DNA from: Marinobacter salinexigens
GTDB taxonomy: Bacteria; Pseudomonadota; Gammaproteobacteria; Pseudomonadales; Oleiphilaceae
Assembly: GCF_008370345.1 (NCBI RefSeq)
Contig: NZ_VTUU01000001.1
Span: forward strand, 176,860-240,859
DNA: 64,000 bases
Reading direction: 5' to 3'
Under the pieces are notes generated by a model that was given only the letters and a program-made list of their open reading frames with translations, ran no database searches and was not told the origin of the DNA. This document shows, one piece after another, positions 26,329 to 34,750 of this stretch (position 1 is the first letter of the stretch; each line of letters opens with the position of its first letter). The translations under genes were made by a program, and so were the position numbers.

Positions 26329-27051
26329 TCAGCCGGCTCCGGTCAGTGTATGGAAGGTTTCTGCCAGATTCCGGGTGCCTTCAGTCTCGCAGATCCGGTG
26401 TCCGTCGCCGTCGGCCAGCAACTGCCCCTGATGCAGGATCAGCACCCGGTCGTCATTGCTGACTTCTTCTATCAGGTGTGTTGCCCAGAGTACGGTCAGT
26501 CCGTCTTCGTCGCATAGCGTTCGAACATGAGCATTCAGAGCTTTTCGGCTGGCGACGTCCAGGCCGACCGTGGGCTCATCCAGCAGCAGTAGCGAAGGCT
26601 TGTGGAGCAGGGCTCGGGCGATTTCGACCCGGCGACGGTGACCGCCGTTCAACTGCCGAACGGCATCGTTGGCCCGGTCCAGTAGGTTGAATCGTTCCAG
26701 TTCCTGGTCTCCCCTGAACCGGGCCTCTTTGCGGGAAAGTCCGTGCAGGGCCGCGTGGTACTGAAGGTTCTGGCGAACGGTGAGGTCGAGGTCGAGTGCG
26801 TTCTGCTGGAACACTACGCCAATCTGGCGCATGGCTTCTGCGGGCTGCTTCTTGAGGGACTGACCGGCCAGAAAAATATCGCCCTGCTGAAGGGCCAGGA
26901 GGCGGGTCAGGAGGCCAAACAGGGTAGACTTTCCCGCGCCGTTTGGTCCCAGCAAGGCGTGAAATCGCCCGGAGGTCAGCGCGAAGCTGACCTCTCTCAG
27001 AACCGGTTTGTCACCGTAGCGAAAACTGAGGCTTCGGGCTTCAATGGTCAT
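26329..27051 (-). CDS. ABC ATP-binding subunit of the PQQ-alcohol-linked ABC system
   Basis: A 240-residue ABC ATPase with Walker A LGPNGAGKST, a Q-loop VFQQNALDLDLTVRQNL, a signature region QLNGGHRRRVEIARAL (LNGGH in place of LSGGQ), Walker B LLLLDEPTVGLD and an H-loop ATHLIEE. This fits the ABC-2 exporter-type subfamily found with PQQ catabolism genes, not metal importers. The start at 27051 makes a four-base ATGA overlap with the beta-propeller gene; a longer frame exists but is inside that gene. The permease follows after two bases. Confidence 0.87.
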   Translation of the reverse strand: MTIEARSLSFRYGDKPVLREVSFALTSGRFHALLGPNGAGKSTLFGLLTRLLALQQGDIFLAGQSLKKQPAEAMRQIGVVFQQNALDLDLTVRQNLQYHAALHGLSRKEARFRGDQELERFNLLDRANDAVRQLNGGHRRRVEIARALLHKPSLLLLDEPTVGLDVASRKALNAHVRTLCDEDGLTVLWATHLIEEVSNDDRVLILHQGQLLADGDGHRICETEGTRNLAETFHTLTGAG

Positions 27052-28022
27052 GATGTCGGATCGATAACCACACCCCACGGGTAGCGGCCTACCTTGATGG
27101 ATTTGACGACCTTCATGTCCTCTATATCGATGATGGACACATCGCCGGACACACCGTTCGTGGTATAGAGGTGTTTTTCATCCTTGTCCAGGTCCAGTTG
27201 CCATACCCGGGCGCCGACCAGCAGGTAGTCCAGTACCTCATAGGTTTTCGCGTCCACCACGGCAACATGGTTAGAGGGCCCAAGGGCAACGAAGGCGTAT
27301 TTGCCGTCGGAGGTCAGTTCGATACCTACCGGCTGAACACGGTCCTGGTTCACTCCGGGAACCTTGAAGGTCATTTCGTGGATCTGTTCGAGGTTGTCCA
27401 CATCAATGATGTGCACGGTGCCCCCGATTTCAGCAGAAGCCCAGGCGACCTTGCTGTCCTTGCTGAATTCCACGTGGCGCGGACGCTGCCCGACCACGAT
27501 GTTCTTTTCTATCTCGAACGTCTCGGTGTTGATCCAGTGCAGCATGCTGGTGGTTTCCGAGGTGTTCACGGCCCACTTGCCGTCGGGGCTGACGGCCATG
27601 CCTTCGGGTTCAACACCAACGTCGATCTGGGCCAGAACTTCCTTGGTGGAGACATCCACGACGGTCACAATGGCATCGTCTTCGTTCGAGATATACAGGT
27701 GCTTGTTGTTCGGGTGCAGGGCAAACTGCTCGGGATCTTCCCCCGACGGCAGTGTGTCGATGATCTTGCGAGTAGCCAGATCCATGATCTGAACGGTGTC
27801 ATCGTCACTGGCGCAGATGTACAGTTTGGTGTGATCTTTCGACAGCAGGATACCCCGGGGGCGCTGGCCGACATCAATGGTGTCAACGACTTCCCGGGTG
27901 TTAGTGTCGATGATCGACAGGGTGTTGTCCTTTTCATTGGAAACATAGGCCATACTTGCCATGGCAGGCCCCGAGAGGCCAATCATCGTCGCCAGGACGG
28001 TGTGCTTAAGAAGAGTGTGCAT
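27048..28022 (-). CDS. YVTN-type beta-propeller protein of the PQQ catabolism cluster
   Basis: A 324-residue periplasmic protein with a signal peptide (residues 1-23, cleavage near AMAS) and a seven-bladed YVTN beta-propeller built from about 42-residue repeats, e.g. AYVSNEKDNTLSIIDTNTRE, YICASDDDTVQIMDLATR and YISNEDDAIVTVVDVSTK. PQQ-associated relatives lie in the same operon position in Pseudomonas (PedB). Function is unknown; substrate capture for the adjoining ABC system is plausible. AAGGAG seven bases before the ATG at 28022 supports this start over a longer open frame. Confidence 0.85.
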   Translation of the reverse strand: MHTLLKHTVLATMIGLSGPAMASMAYVSNEKDNTLSIIDTNTREVVDTIDVGQRPRGILLSKDHTKLYICASDDDTVQIMDLATRKIIDTLPSGEDPEQFALHPNNKHLYISNEDDAIVTVVDVSTKEVLAQIDVGVEPEGMAVSPDGKWAVNTSETTSMLHWINTETFEIEKNIVVGQRPRHVEFSKDSKVAWASAEIGGTVHIIDVDNLEQIHEMTFKVPGVNQDRVQPVGIELTSDGKYAFVALGPSNHVAVVDAKTYEVLDYLLVGARVWQLDLDKDEKHLYTTNGVSGDVSIIDIEDMKVVKSIKVGRYPWGVVIDPTS

Positions 28023-28075
28023 CGATCTTGCTCCTTTTTGTTCTGAACGCTGAACCGCCATGATTCAGGGATGGT

Positions 28076-29239
28076 TCAGCCATTGATCCGACACTGGCTT
28101 TCGGGCCTGTCATAGCCAAGCGTGTCCATTTGTGATTCGGGATGCAGGAAACCTTCGAACGGCGCCTGGGCGACAACCCCCCGTGGATGAACCAGAGGGA
28201 TGGGCTGGCGCAGTTGTCCGTTCCAGTCGCGATAGGTCAGTTTCCGGCCTTTGAATGCGGCGAGCTGGAACTTGTCGCTGAACAGGAAGGATCGAATGTC
28301 AGCGGGTGCTGTCGTGTTGAGTTGCGTGATCGCAGTCCCGATGGAGCGAATAGCGGCCCAGGCAGCATAGTCCTCGTTGTTCATGTCGCGGCCAGCCAGC
28401 TCCTGGAAGCGGCTTTGCAACTGGGCCGCTCCCCAGCTTTCCACGACGCGATGCCAGGTGACGGGTGTCATGCCCTGGGTACCCACCACTGGTCTTGGCA
28501 GCCAGGTATTGAAGGGCACGTATTCACCAAAGTCACCGCGCACGTCGGCAACCACCACGGCATCGTAATCGTCGGCCTGAGTGAACAGGGGGAGTTCCTT
28601 CGACGCGGTGCGCCGCAAGTCGGCCTCAAACGTCCAGGGTTTGTCTTCCACAATCTCAAGTCCGAAGCGCTTGGCCGAGCGGCGGAAGGCATTGGCCCAG
28701 GCCTTGTCGGCATGCGTCGGACCGGTAATCAGAAAAACTTCATCCCAGCGACGCTGGTTCAGCCATTGGCCAAGGGCATCTGTGAGCATGCTGTAGCTGG
28801 GAATGCTGTGCAGGAGATTAACCTGACAGTCGGCGGTGCGCAGGGCATCGTCTTTTGCGCCCGCATTGAATACAAGGGTGTGTTCGCCAGCCTTGTTGAA
28901 CATGGTTTTCAAAGTGTCGGCCGGGGCATTGACCACGAACAGATCCACGCCACTTTGCTGCATGGCTTCAAAGGCTTCGAGGGCGGAGGACTCAGAATCG
29001 GTAATCCGGCTTTCAAGATGGTATTCCTGGCCGAGGAACTTCCCGGTTGTGCGGTTGTCCTCGATCGCCAGCTCGGCCCCACGCAGCCCGGCATCTTCCG
29101 GCTCGGGAATGACGTTTGACAGTACCGGGCCGGAATCCGGAACCCATTGCACATAGCCAATCCGGGCCTCCAGCGCTTGCGCGGATACTGGCAGGCTGAT
29201 GATAAGGCTTGCGGCGGCTAGCCGACGGCAAAAGGACAT
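28076..29239 (-). CDS. Periplasmic binding protein of the PQQ-alcohol-linked ABC system
   Basis: A 387-residue type I periplasmic binding protein (branched-chain amino acid receptor fold) with a signal peptide (residues 1-22, cleavage after AQA). Features include RIGYVQWVPDSGPVLSNVIP at the mature N terminus, two alternating Rossmann-like lobes and a SQCRING C terminus. The family is known as the binding protein of PQQ-dependent alcohol dehydrogenase systems. The ligand is not known; lanthanide or alcohol-related chelates are speculative. It is first in the leftward ABC operon and divergent from the sensor kinase. GGAGA precedes the start at 29239. Confidence 0.84.
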   Translation of the reverse strand: MSFCRRLAAASLIISLPVSAQALEARIGYVQWVPDSGPVLSNVIPEPEDAGLRGAELAIEDNRTTGKFLGQEYHLESRITDSESSALEAFEAMQQSGVDLFVVNAPADTLKTMFNKAGEHTLVFNAGAKDDALRTADCQVNLLHSIPSYSMLTDALGQWLNQRRWDEVFLITGPTHADKAWANAFRRSAKRFGLEIVEDKPWTFEADLRRTASKELPLFTQADDYDAVVVADVRGDFGEYVPFNTWLPRPVVGTQGMTPVTWHRVVESWGAAQLQSRFQELAGRDMNNEDYAAWAAIRSIGTAITQLNTTAPADIRSFLFSDKFQLAAFKGRKLTYRDWNGQLRQPIPLVHPRGVVAQAPFEGFLHPESQMDTLGYDRPESQCRING

Positions 29240-29404
29240 CGCATTCTCCGGATTATTGTTGTGTCTCCAGCTTAGTAAAGGGGGCAAACCCATAAAATAT
29301 TCAGAAAGTAGGAAAGTGGCGGTACTAAAGAACTATTCCTGTCAGAAACCGGCGCTTTAGCATGGTTTACCAAGGACATTTTCTTCGCTGACTGGACAAC
29401 AAGA

Positions 29405-30637
29405 ATGACCGCATACCGGAAGATCTTCCTTATCATGCTGGCCGTGTTTGCGGCGATTTACCTGGCCGGTGCCCTGTTCTACGTGCAACAGGCCCGGCAC
29501 GATGTTCAACGGGAACTGGCAGGGATTGCCGGGTTGGCAGACATACTGAACTCCCCGGAAAACCTGCCCACCACATTGGTGGCCAATATCCGTCACCTGG
29601 AACCGGCAATAGTGCCTGTTGCGGAAGCTCGTACAGGTGCACCCGAGTGGTTTGCGGACATGATCGGTGCGGGTGATAGCCGGGCACTGGCGAATGGCTG
29701 GCGTTTTGCCCCCGCCGATGAGGCCGAGGAAATCTGGGAGAGCTTCGTTCTGATATCGATTGCCTACACAGTGGGCATGGCATTGTGCTTTCTGGCTCTC
29801 TACCAAGCGGTGTCTGCCGGGGTCAAACCACTCAGGGCGCTGTCCGGGGCGATGGAGGCTGTTGGAGAAGGGCAGCTGGCATCGCGTCTGCCCCCACAGT
29901 CGGTGAATGAGCTGGACTCGCTGGCAAAGCGCTTTAACGCCATGGCGGAGGCTTTGGAAGCAGAGCAGAACACGGTTGGCCGTCTGATGAATGAATTACT
30001 GCAATTACAGGACCGCGAACGGGAGCATATTGCCAGGGTTCTGCATGATGATCTGGGCCAGTATCTGACGGGCATCCGGGCGCAGGCCCAAAGCTGGGTT
30101 TATGATCCGGACCTGAGTGACCTCCAGAAACAGCAGGCGAAGGATCTGGCGGGGCACTGTGAGACGGTTCAGAACCATTTTCGGCACCTGCTCCAGGATC
30201 TTCACCCGCTGGTTATGGAGAAACTCGGGTTGGGCAGTGCCATCCGGCACCTGGTTGAACAATGGCAGCAGCTCAGTGGTCTGAATTGTCATCTGGATCT
30301 TGATGACGCCTTGCCGGCACTCACCGGCGAGCAGCAGACTCACCTCTATCGGTTCCTGCAGGAAGCGCTGAATAATATTTCCCGCCACTCCAGGGCCTCG
30401 CATGCCTATCTCGCCGTTGATACCACGCCCACAAATCTCAGGGTTGAAGTTCATGATGATGGCGATGGCATTGACGACATCGACAGTAAGGCTGGGCTGG
30501 GGTTGATGTCGATGCGTGAACGAGCACGTTGTATGGGCGGTCGGGTGAGTTTCAGGAGCGGAGCGGGGGGCGGAACGCGTGTCCTGCTTGCAATCCCTCT
30601 GTCTGCGAGTTCTCTATACGGTGGAGGTGCATTATGA
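29405..30637 (+). CDS. eraS: Sensor histidine kinase, EraS/ExaD/PedS2-like
   Basis: A 410-residue membrane sensor kinase of the NarX/HPK7 group. It has one N-terminal membrane helix (residues 7-27), a periplasmic domain of about 90 residues, a second helix (about 118-138), a HAMP domain (about 138-190), the HisKA_3 dimerisation domain with His214 in RVLHDDLGQYL, and a HATPase with FLQEALNNISRHS and DDGDGI, ending GLGLMSMRERA. In Pseudomonas EraS/ExaD regulates exaA, and in P. putida PedS2 senses lanthanides to switch between the two quinoprotein dehydrogenases. It overlaps the response regulator gene by four bases. Confidence 0.87.
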   Translation: MTAYRKIFLIMLAVFAAIYLAGALFYVQQARHDVQRELAGIAGLADILNSPENLPTTLVANIRHLEPAIVPVAEARTGAPEWFADMIGAGDSRALANGWRFAPADEAEEIWESFVLISIAYTVGMALCFLALYQAVSAGVKPLRALSGAMEAVGEGQLASRLPPQSVNELDSLAKRFNAMAEALEAEQNTVGRLMNELLQLQDREREHIARVLHDDLGQYLTGIRAQAQSWVYDPDLSDLQKQQAKDLAGHCETVQNHFRHLLQDLHPLVMEKLGLGSAIRHLVEQWQQLSGLNCHLDLDDALPALTGEQQTHLYRFLQEALNNISRHSRASHAYLAVDTTPTNLRVEVHDDGDGIDDIDSKAGLGLMSMRERARCMGGRVSFRSGAGGGTRVLLAIPLSASSLYGGGAL

Positions 30638-31299
30638 AACTGATGATCGTGGACGACCATCAGGTGGTCCGTCAGGGTATTGCAAACCTTCTACGCTCGA
30701 TGATGCCCGGGCTGGAAGTTACTGAAGTGGACAATGGGCAGGACGCAGTGAGCGGGTATGCGCGGCTGCAACCGGATGTGGTGCTGCTGGATATGGGCCT
30801 GCCGGATATTTCTGGCCTTGAAGTCGGTCGTCGTATTCGACAGCGCTGGCGGGGTGCTTCCATTGTGTTTTTTACCATGCATGATGAGTTGCCGATGGTC
30901 CGGCAGGCGCTTGATGTGGGTGGGATGGGGTTTGTCTCCAAAAGTTGTGCGCCGGAAGAACTGTTGGAAGCAGTTAAACGAGTCGCCGCAGGGCAGCCCT
31001 ACATTGAGCATCCCGTTGCGACTCGCCTGGCGATGAATCAGGAGCGGCCTGTGGATAACCGGTTGCGGGATGTTACCCAGCGGGAGATGGAAGTGCTGTT
31101 GATGTATGCCCGGGGGGAAAATATACCCGGCATCGCACAGCGGTTGTGTGTCAGCAACAAGACGGTGTCAAACCATCTGGCGTTACTGAAGAGCAAACTG
31201 AATGTTGAGTCGTCGGTGGAACTGATCCACCTGGCGGTGGATGCCGGGTTGGTTCGCTATGGCCAGTTAGACGAAAGGCAGCGGGCCGGAGCCCGCTGA
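30634..31299 (+). CDS. eraR: LuxR-family response regulator, EraR/ExaE/PedR2-like
   Basis: A 221-residue response regulator. The receiver has MIVDDHQVV and phospho-acceptor Asp53 in VVLLDMGLPDISG; the C-terminal LuxR-type helix-turn-helix begins near 145 (VTQREMEVLLMYARGENIPGIAQRL). GGAGG six bases before the ATG and the ATGA overlap with the kinase stop fix the start at 30634. It most likely binds the exaA and related promoters; the two inverted repeats GGGAAAAGTTCCC and the TACTACCAAG sites found here are candidate targets of this regulator or of the ErbR-like one. Confidence 0.88.
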   Translation: MKLMIVDDHQVVRQGIANLLRSMMPGLEVTEVDNGQDAVSGYARLQPDVVLLDMGLPDISGLEVGRRIRQRWRGASIVFFTMHDELPMVRQALDVGGMGFVSKSCAPEELLEAVKRVAAGQPYIEHPVATRLAMNQERPVDNRLRDVTQREMEVLLMYARGENIPGIAQRLCVSNKTVSNHLALLKSKLNVESSVELIHLAVDAGLVRYGQLDERQRAGAR

Positions 31300-31302
31300 G
31301 TA

Positions 31303-31956
31303 TCACCAGTTAAAGGGGCAGTTTGTGCAGCCTTCCATATGAGTGCCTTCGAAAGTTGCATAGTGAATACGAGCCCCTGACAGGTCGGCATCGGCCAGAT
31401 TGGCAAGCCCCAGCTTAGCCTCCTGCAGGTTTGCTCCATGCAGATTGGCGCCTTCGAGGTTAGCTTTTGGCAACCATGAAATTTCGAAGCTGCTGAATTC
31501 GAGATTGGTGTTTTGCAACGTCGCCCCGGAAAAGCGTGAGAAATCGAAATTGGCGCCAGCCAGATTGGACTCGCTGAAATCTGCGCCCTGTGCGAACAGA
31601 TACGCCCCCTGCATACCCTGCAGTTGGGCATTCCGGGCTTTTACGCCTCGCATGCTGGCACGATACGCCTGTAGCCGGTAACCGGTTACATGGTCGAGGT
31701 TGGCGCCATTGAGGTTTGCTCCGCGCAGGTTTGCGTGGTTCAGCGTTGCATTACTGAGATTGGCACCTCTCAAGTCGGCTGAGCGAAGGTCCGTATTGGA
31801 AAGGTCGGCGCCACTGAGGTCCATGCCAGCACATTGAGCTTCCCGTTCAATCACGCATCCGTTGATAATCCGGGCTTTGTCGATCTCGGCCATGTAATCG
31901 CCGGCAAATGCCTGTGTGGTTACAAGGAGAATGGGGGCAAGGCGGAATCTGTTCAT
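31303..31956 (-). CDS. Exported pentapeptide-repeat protein
   Basis: A 217-residue secreted protein with a signal peptide (residues 1-18, cleavage near AFA). Residues 44-205 form pentapeptide repeats A(D/N)Lxx, for example GADLSNTDLRSADLRGANLS and ANLEGANLHGANLQEAKLG, predicted to fold as a right-handed quadrilateral beta-helix. Cys pairs lie near residues 34 and 42 and in the tail EGCTNCPFNW (CxxC), suggesting a disulfide cap. A pentapeptide gene occupies the same position beside the calcium-type dehydrogenase in P. putida; its function is unknown. It follows exaA by 63 bases on the same strand and is tail-to-tail with eraR. Confidence 0.85.
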   Translation of the reverse strand: MNRFRLAPILLVTTQAFAGDYMAEIDKARIINGCVIEREAQCAGMDLSGADLSNTDLRSADLRGANLSNATLNHANLRGANLNGANLDHVTGYRLQAYRASMRGVKARNAQLQGMQGAYLFAQGADFSESNLAGANFDFSRFSGATLQNTNLEFSSFEISWLPKANLEGANLHGANLQEAKLGLANLADADLSGARIHYATFEGTHMEGCTNCPFNW

Positions 31957-32019
31957 GGTACGAACTCCAGAAATGAATGGGAAGGCCCGGCAAGGTGCCG
32001 GGCCAATACCAGAAGGCGT

Positions 32020-33873
32020 TTACCGAGATGCTTGCGCCCATGATGGCAGCTTGAAGACCCAGAATGACCCGCCCTGGGAGATCGGCTTTGTCAGTTCAGC
32101 CATATCCCCGCCCCAAAGGGGAACTGCCCCGCCATAGCCCGATGCCACACCGATATATTGTTCGCCGTCCATTTCCCAGGTAATCGGAGAGGAAATGATT
32201 CCGGAGCCGGTCTGGAACTTCCAGAGTTCTTCGCCGGTTTTGGCGTCGAAGGCCTTGAGGAAACCGTCACCGGTGCCGGTGAATACCAGGCCGCCCTTGG
32301 TGGTGAGAACACCGGCCCACAGTGGCATGGGTTCCTGGTGTTCCCATTCGATCTTGCCAGTGAGTGGGTTCATTGCCCTGAGCGTGCCCACATGGTCGTC
32401 GTACATCCTTTTGATGCGGAAGCCCTGGCCCAGGTAAGCGGCACCTTTTTTATAGGTGACTTCTTCGGTCCAGTAGTCTTCTTTCCAGTGGTTGGCCGGT
32501 ATATAGAACAGACCGGTATCCTGGCTGTATGCCATGGGATTCCAGTTCTTGCCGCCGAGGAACGGTGGCGAGACTTCAATAGATTCGCCACGGGTTTCGC
32601 CGTCTTTTGGTGCTGGCGGCCGCTGGCCCTCGTTTTCGATAGGGCGACCATCTTTGCCAATACCCTTGGCCCAGGTAATGTTGTCCACAAACGGGAAACC
32701 TTTCCTGAATTCGCCGTTGGTGCGGTCCACCACGTAGAAGAATCCGTTCCGGTCGGCATGGGCTGTCGCTTTGACGGTCTCACCATCTTCGGTGTATTCG
32801 AAAAGGACCAGCTCGTTGTTGCCGGAGAAGTCCCAGGCATCGTTGGGGGTATGCTGGTAGAACCACTTAACCTCACCGGTTGTCGGGTCTACGCCCACCT
32901 GACCGGAGGTGTAAAGGTTGTCATAGTCTGCAGGATTACCGCCGGGTGAGGTGCGCTTCCACGTGTTCCAGGGTGCTGGATTGCCGGCACCGATGATGAT
33001 GGTGTTGGTTTCGGCGTCAAAGCTGGCACTTTGCCAGGGGGCGCCGCCGCCATGGCTCCAGGCTTCAACCTTGCCGGTTTCTGTATTTGGATCATCTGGC
33101 CAACTCGGCGCATCGGGGTCGCCGGTCGGAGTGCTTTTCTTGCCGTTCAGGCGACCGTAGTGGCCTTCAACAAACGGCCGCATCCAGATTTCCTTGCCGG
33201 TTTCCGGATCACGGGCAAACAGTTTGCCGACCACGCCAAACTCATCGCCGGAAGAGCCGTGAATCAGCAGAACTTTGCCGGATTCCTGATCTTTCACCAG
33301 AACCGGAGCGCCAGTCATGGTATATCCGGCTTCGTGATCGGCAAACTTCTCGCGCCATACCACTTTCCCGGTGTCTTTGTTCAGAGCAACAATCCCGGCG
33401 TCCAGTGTGCCAAAGAACACCTTGTCGCCAAAGATGGCCGCTCCGCGGTTGACCACGTCGCAGCATGGACGTATCCCTTCAGGCAGGCGGTGGCTGTATT
33501 CCCAGATCATCTTGCCAGTGCGCGCATCCAGAGCATAAAGCCGGGAATAGGAGCCGGTGATATAGATGATGCCGTCGTGGACAAGGGCCTGGGATTCCTG
33601 GCCCCGCTGCTTCTCATCACCGAATGAGAAAGACCATGCCGGTACCAGGCGCTCTACGTTGTCGGTGTTGACGGTGGTCATCGGGCTGTAGCGCTGGGCC
33701 TTCGGGCCAATGCCATAGCCCAGGACGTTTTCCGTTGTAGTGGCATCGTTGGCGATGTCGTCCCAGGTGACGTTCTTTGCTGAAGCCTGCGTGGCAAGGC
33801 CGGAAGCTGTGCCGAGCACCATGGCTATTCCGATTCCCCGTAGCAGTGCTTTCTTCTTTGTTTTGATATGCAT
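32020..33873 (-). CDS. exaA: Quinoprotein (PQQ) alcohol dehydrogenase, calcium type (ExaA/PedE-like)
   Basis: A 617-residue periplasmic quinoprotein ethanol dehydrogenase with a signal peptide (about 1-32, cleavage near ASA). It forms an eight-bladed propeller with tryptophan-docking repeats. Key residues are the vicinal disulfide Cys137-Cys138 in RPCCDVVN, metal ligands Glu211 (SGDEFG) and Asn298 (AGNPAPWN), and catalytic Asp348 in NDAWDFSG. Ser350, two residues after the catalytic Asp, identifies the calcium-dependent class. It oxidises primary alcohols and passes electrons to cytochrome c550 encoded divergently. The upstream inverted repeat at 33999-34011 is about 126 bases before the start. 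Confidence 0.94.
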   Translation of the reverse strand: MHIKTKKKALLRGIGIAMVLGTASGLATQASAKNVTWDDIANDATTTENVLGYGIGPKAQRYSPMTTVNTDNVERLVPAWSFSFGDEKQRGQESQALVHDGIIYITGSYSRLYALDARTGKMIWEYSHRLPEGIRPCCDVVNRGAAIFGDKVFFGTLDAGIVALNKDTGKVVWREKFADHEAGYTMTGAPVLVKDQESGKVLLIHGSSGDEFGVVGKLFARDPETGKEIWMRPFVEGHYGRLNGKKSTPTGDPDAPSWPDDPNTETGKVEAWSHGGGAPWQSASFDAETNTIIIGAGNPAPWNTWKRTSPGGNPADYDNLYTSGQVGVDPTTGEVKWFYQHTPNDAWDFSGNNELVLFEYTEDGETVKATAHADRNGFFYVVDRTNGEFRKGFPFVDNITWAKGIGKDGRPIENEGQRPPAPKDGETRGESIEVSPPFLGGKNWNPMAYSQDTGLFYIPANHWKEDYWTEEVTYKKGAAYLGQGFRIKRMYDDHVGTLRAMNPLTGKIEWEHQEPMPLWAGVLTTKGGLVFTGTGDGFLKAFDAKTGEELWKFQTGSGIISSPITWEMDGEQYIGVASGYGGAVPLWGGDMAELTKPISQGGSFWVFKLPSWAQASR

Positions 33874-33998
33874 AATCTCTTCCCTCGGTTTTTGTTGTGC
33901 CTACTTGTGTGTTGTCGACGGTCAGAGTTTTAGCGTGAGGCAGCTGCACCTGCGACGGAAAACAGCGCATTAACGTCGGGAAAATAGCGTAAAAACCC

Positions 33999-34011
33999 GG
34001 GAAAAGTTCCC
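33999..34011. promoter_or_regulatory. Inverted repeat GGGAAAAGTTCCC (copy 1)
   Basis: Arms GGGAA and TTCCC around a 3-base centre. An identical 13-mer occurs at 35865-35877 ahead of the other quinoprotein dehydrogenase, and I found no other copy in the intergenic regions. It is a candidate operator of a regulator that controls both dehydrogenases. Confidence 0.55.
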
Positions 34012-34094
34012 AGGAGGAAGGTATGTGGCTGGAACGTTGGCTTTTTTGTCGGGTGCTGTTTCTTGCTCCTGCTTTCGACTTCGGTCGTGGCGTC

Positions 34095-34104
34095 TACTAC
34101 CAAG
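34095..34104 (+). promoter_or_regulatory. TACTACCAAG element upstream of exaB
   Basis: The decamer TACTACCAAG begins 137 bases before the exaB start codon. Exact copies lie at 35786 and 40917 at similar distances from their genes. It is a candidate activator site of the alcohol regulon. Confidence 0.6.
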
Positions 34105-34231
34105 GAACTAATCCGAATCCCCCAAAGTGGCATTCGGATCGGGTGTCAGTATTTCTAGACTAGGAGTCAGCAAGTTGGCTTTCCATAACTCCAAATGGCC
34201 AACGCACGGGGACATAACAGAGGTAGACACA

Positions 34232-34660
34232 ATGACAATTTCCACTTCACTCAAAGCGTTGATCGCCGCCGGGCTTTTCGGTGCAGCCGGACTGGCTATC
34301 GCTCATGGCAACGTGACTCCTCAGGCCGTGGATACTGGCGACCTGCCCAAGCTCGGTGACGAAGTGCTGATCGAGAATCCGTTCAGGGAAGGCAATGCAC
34401 ACGGGGATATGAACGAAGAAGCGGTGAAGATCGGCGAGAGTGCATATGCGGGTAACTGTGCGGGCTGTCATGGTATTCGTGCCATGTCCGGCGGCCTGAC
34501 ACCGGACCTTCGTGCTCTGACCGAATGGGATGATGAATACTTTATCAACCGTGTTCGCAATGGCACCGATCGTGGCATGCCGTCCTGGAAGAAGACTCTG
34601 GACCAGAACGCCATGTGGGCGATCAAAACCTATGTAGAGTCTCTGCCCAAGCCTGAGTAA
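34232..34660 (+). CDS. exaB: Cytochrome c550 (ExaB-like), electron acceptor of the quinoprotein dehydrogenase
   Basis: A 142-residue periplasmic c-type cytochrome. A signal peptide covers residues 1-24 (cleavage near AIA). Haem attachment is Cys76-Ala-Gly-Cys79-His80 (CAGCH), and the likely Met ligand is in the GMPSWKK segment near 115-121. ExaB takes electrons from PQQ ethanol dehydrogenase and passes them to the oxidase chain. AGAGG lies eight bases before the ATG at 34232; the open frame starting further upstream lacks a signal peptide and is not used. Divergent from exaA. Confidence 0.93.
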   Translation: MTISTSLKALIAAGLFGAAGLAIAHGNVTPQAVDTGDLPKLGDEVLIENPFREGNAHGDMNEEAVKIGESAYAGNCAGCHGIRAMSGGLTPDLRALTEWDDEYFINRVRNGTDRGMPSWKKTLDQNAMWAIKTYVESLPKPE

Positions 34661-34750
34661 GGGCAGAAGGTGAATCAGAAAAGGTCTGGTTCCGGGCCGG
34701 CCTTGTGCCGGCCTTTCGTCGTTCAGGTCTATCTCTCCGGGGAGCTCACA

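Larger units (their letters stand above)
33874..34231. promoter_or_regulatory. Divergent control region between exaA and exaB
   Basis: About 360 bases shared by the leftward dehydrogenase and rightward cytochrome genes. It contains the 13-base inverted repeat at 33999-34011 (nearer exaA) and the TACTACCAAG element at 34095-34104 (facing exaB). A second small repeat, CCGAATCCC...CATTCGGATCGG, follows the latter near 34112-34141. No open reading frame is convincing. Confidence 0.7.

Noticed and set aside
26329..27051. ABC ATPase considered as the missing zinc ZnuC
   Set aside because: It is on the opposite strand, overlaps the beta-propeller gene by four bases and resembles ABC-2 system ATPases found with PQQ genes.
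29321..29340. TACTAAAGAACTATTCC-like sequence before the eraS gene, partly resembling the exaB TACTACCAAG region
   Set aside because: It needs a three-base gap, lies about 85 bases from the start instead of 126-137 and lacks the CCAAG core.
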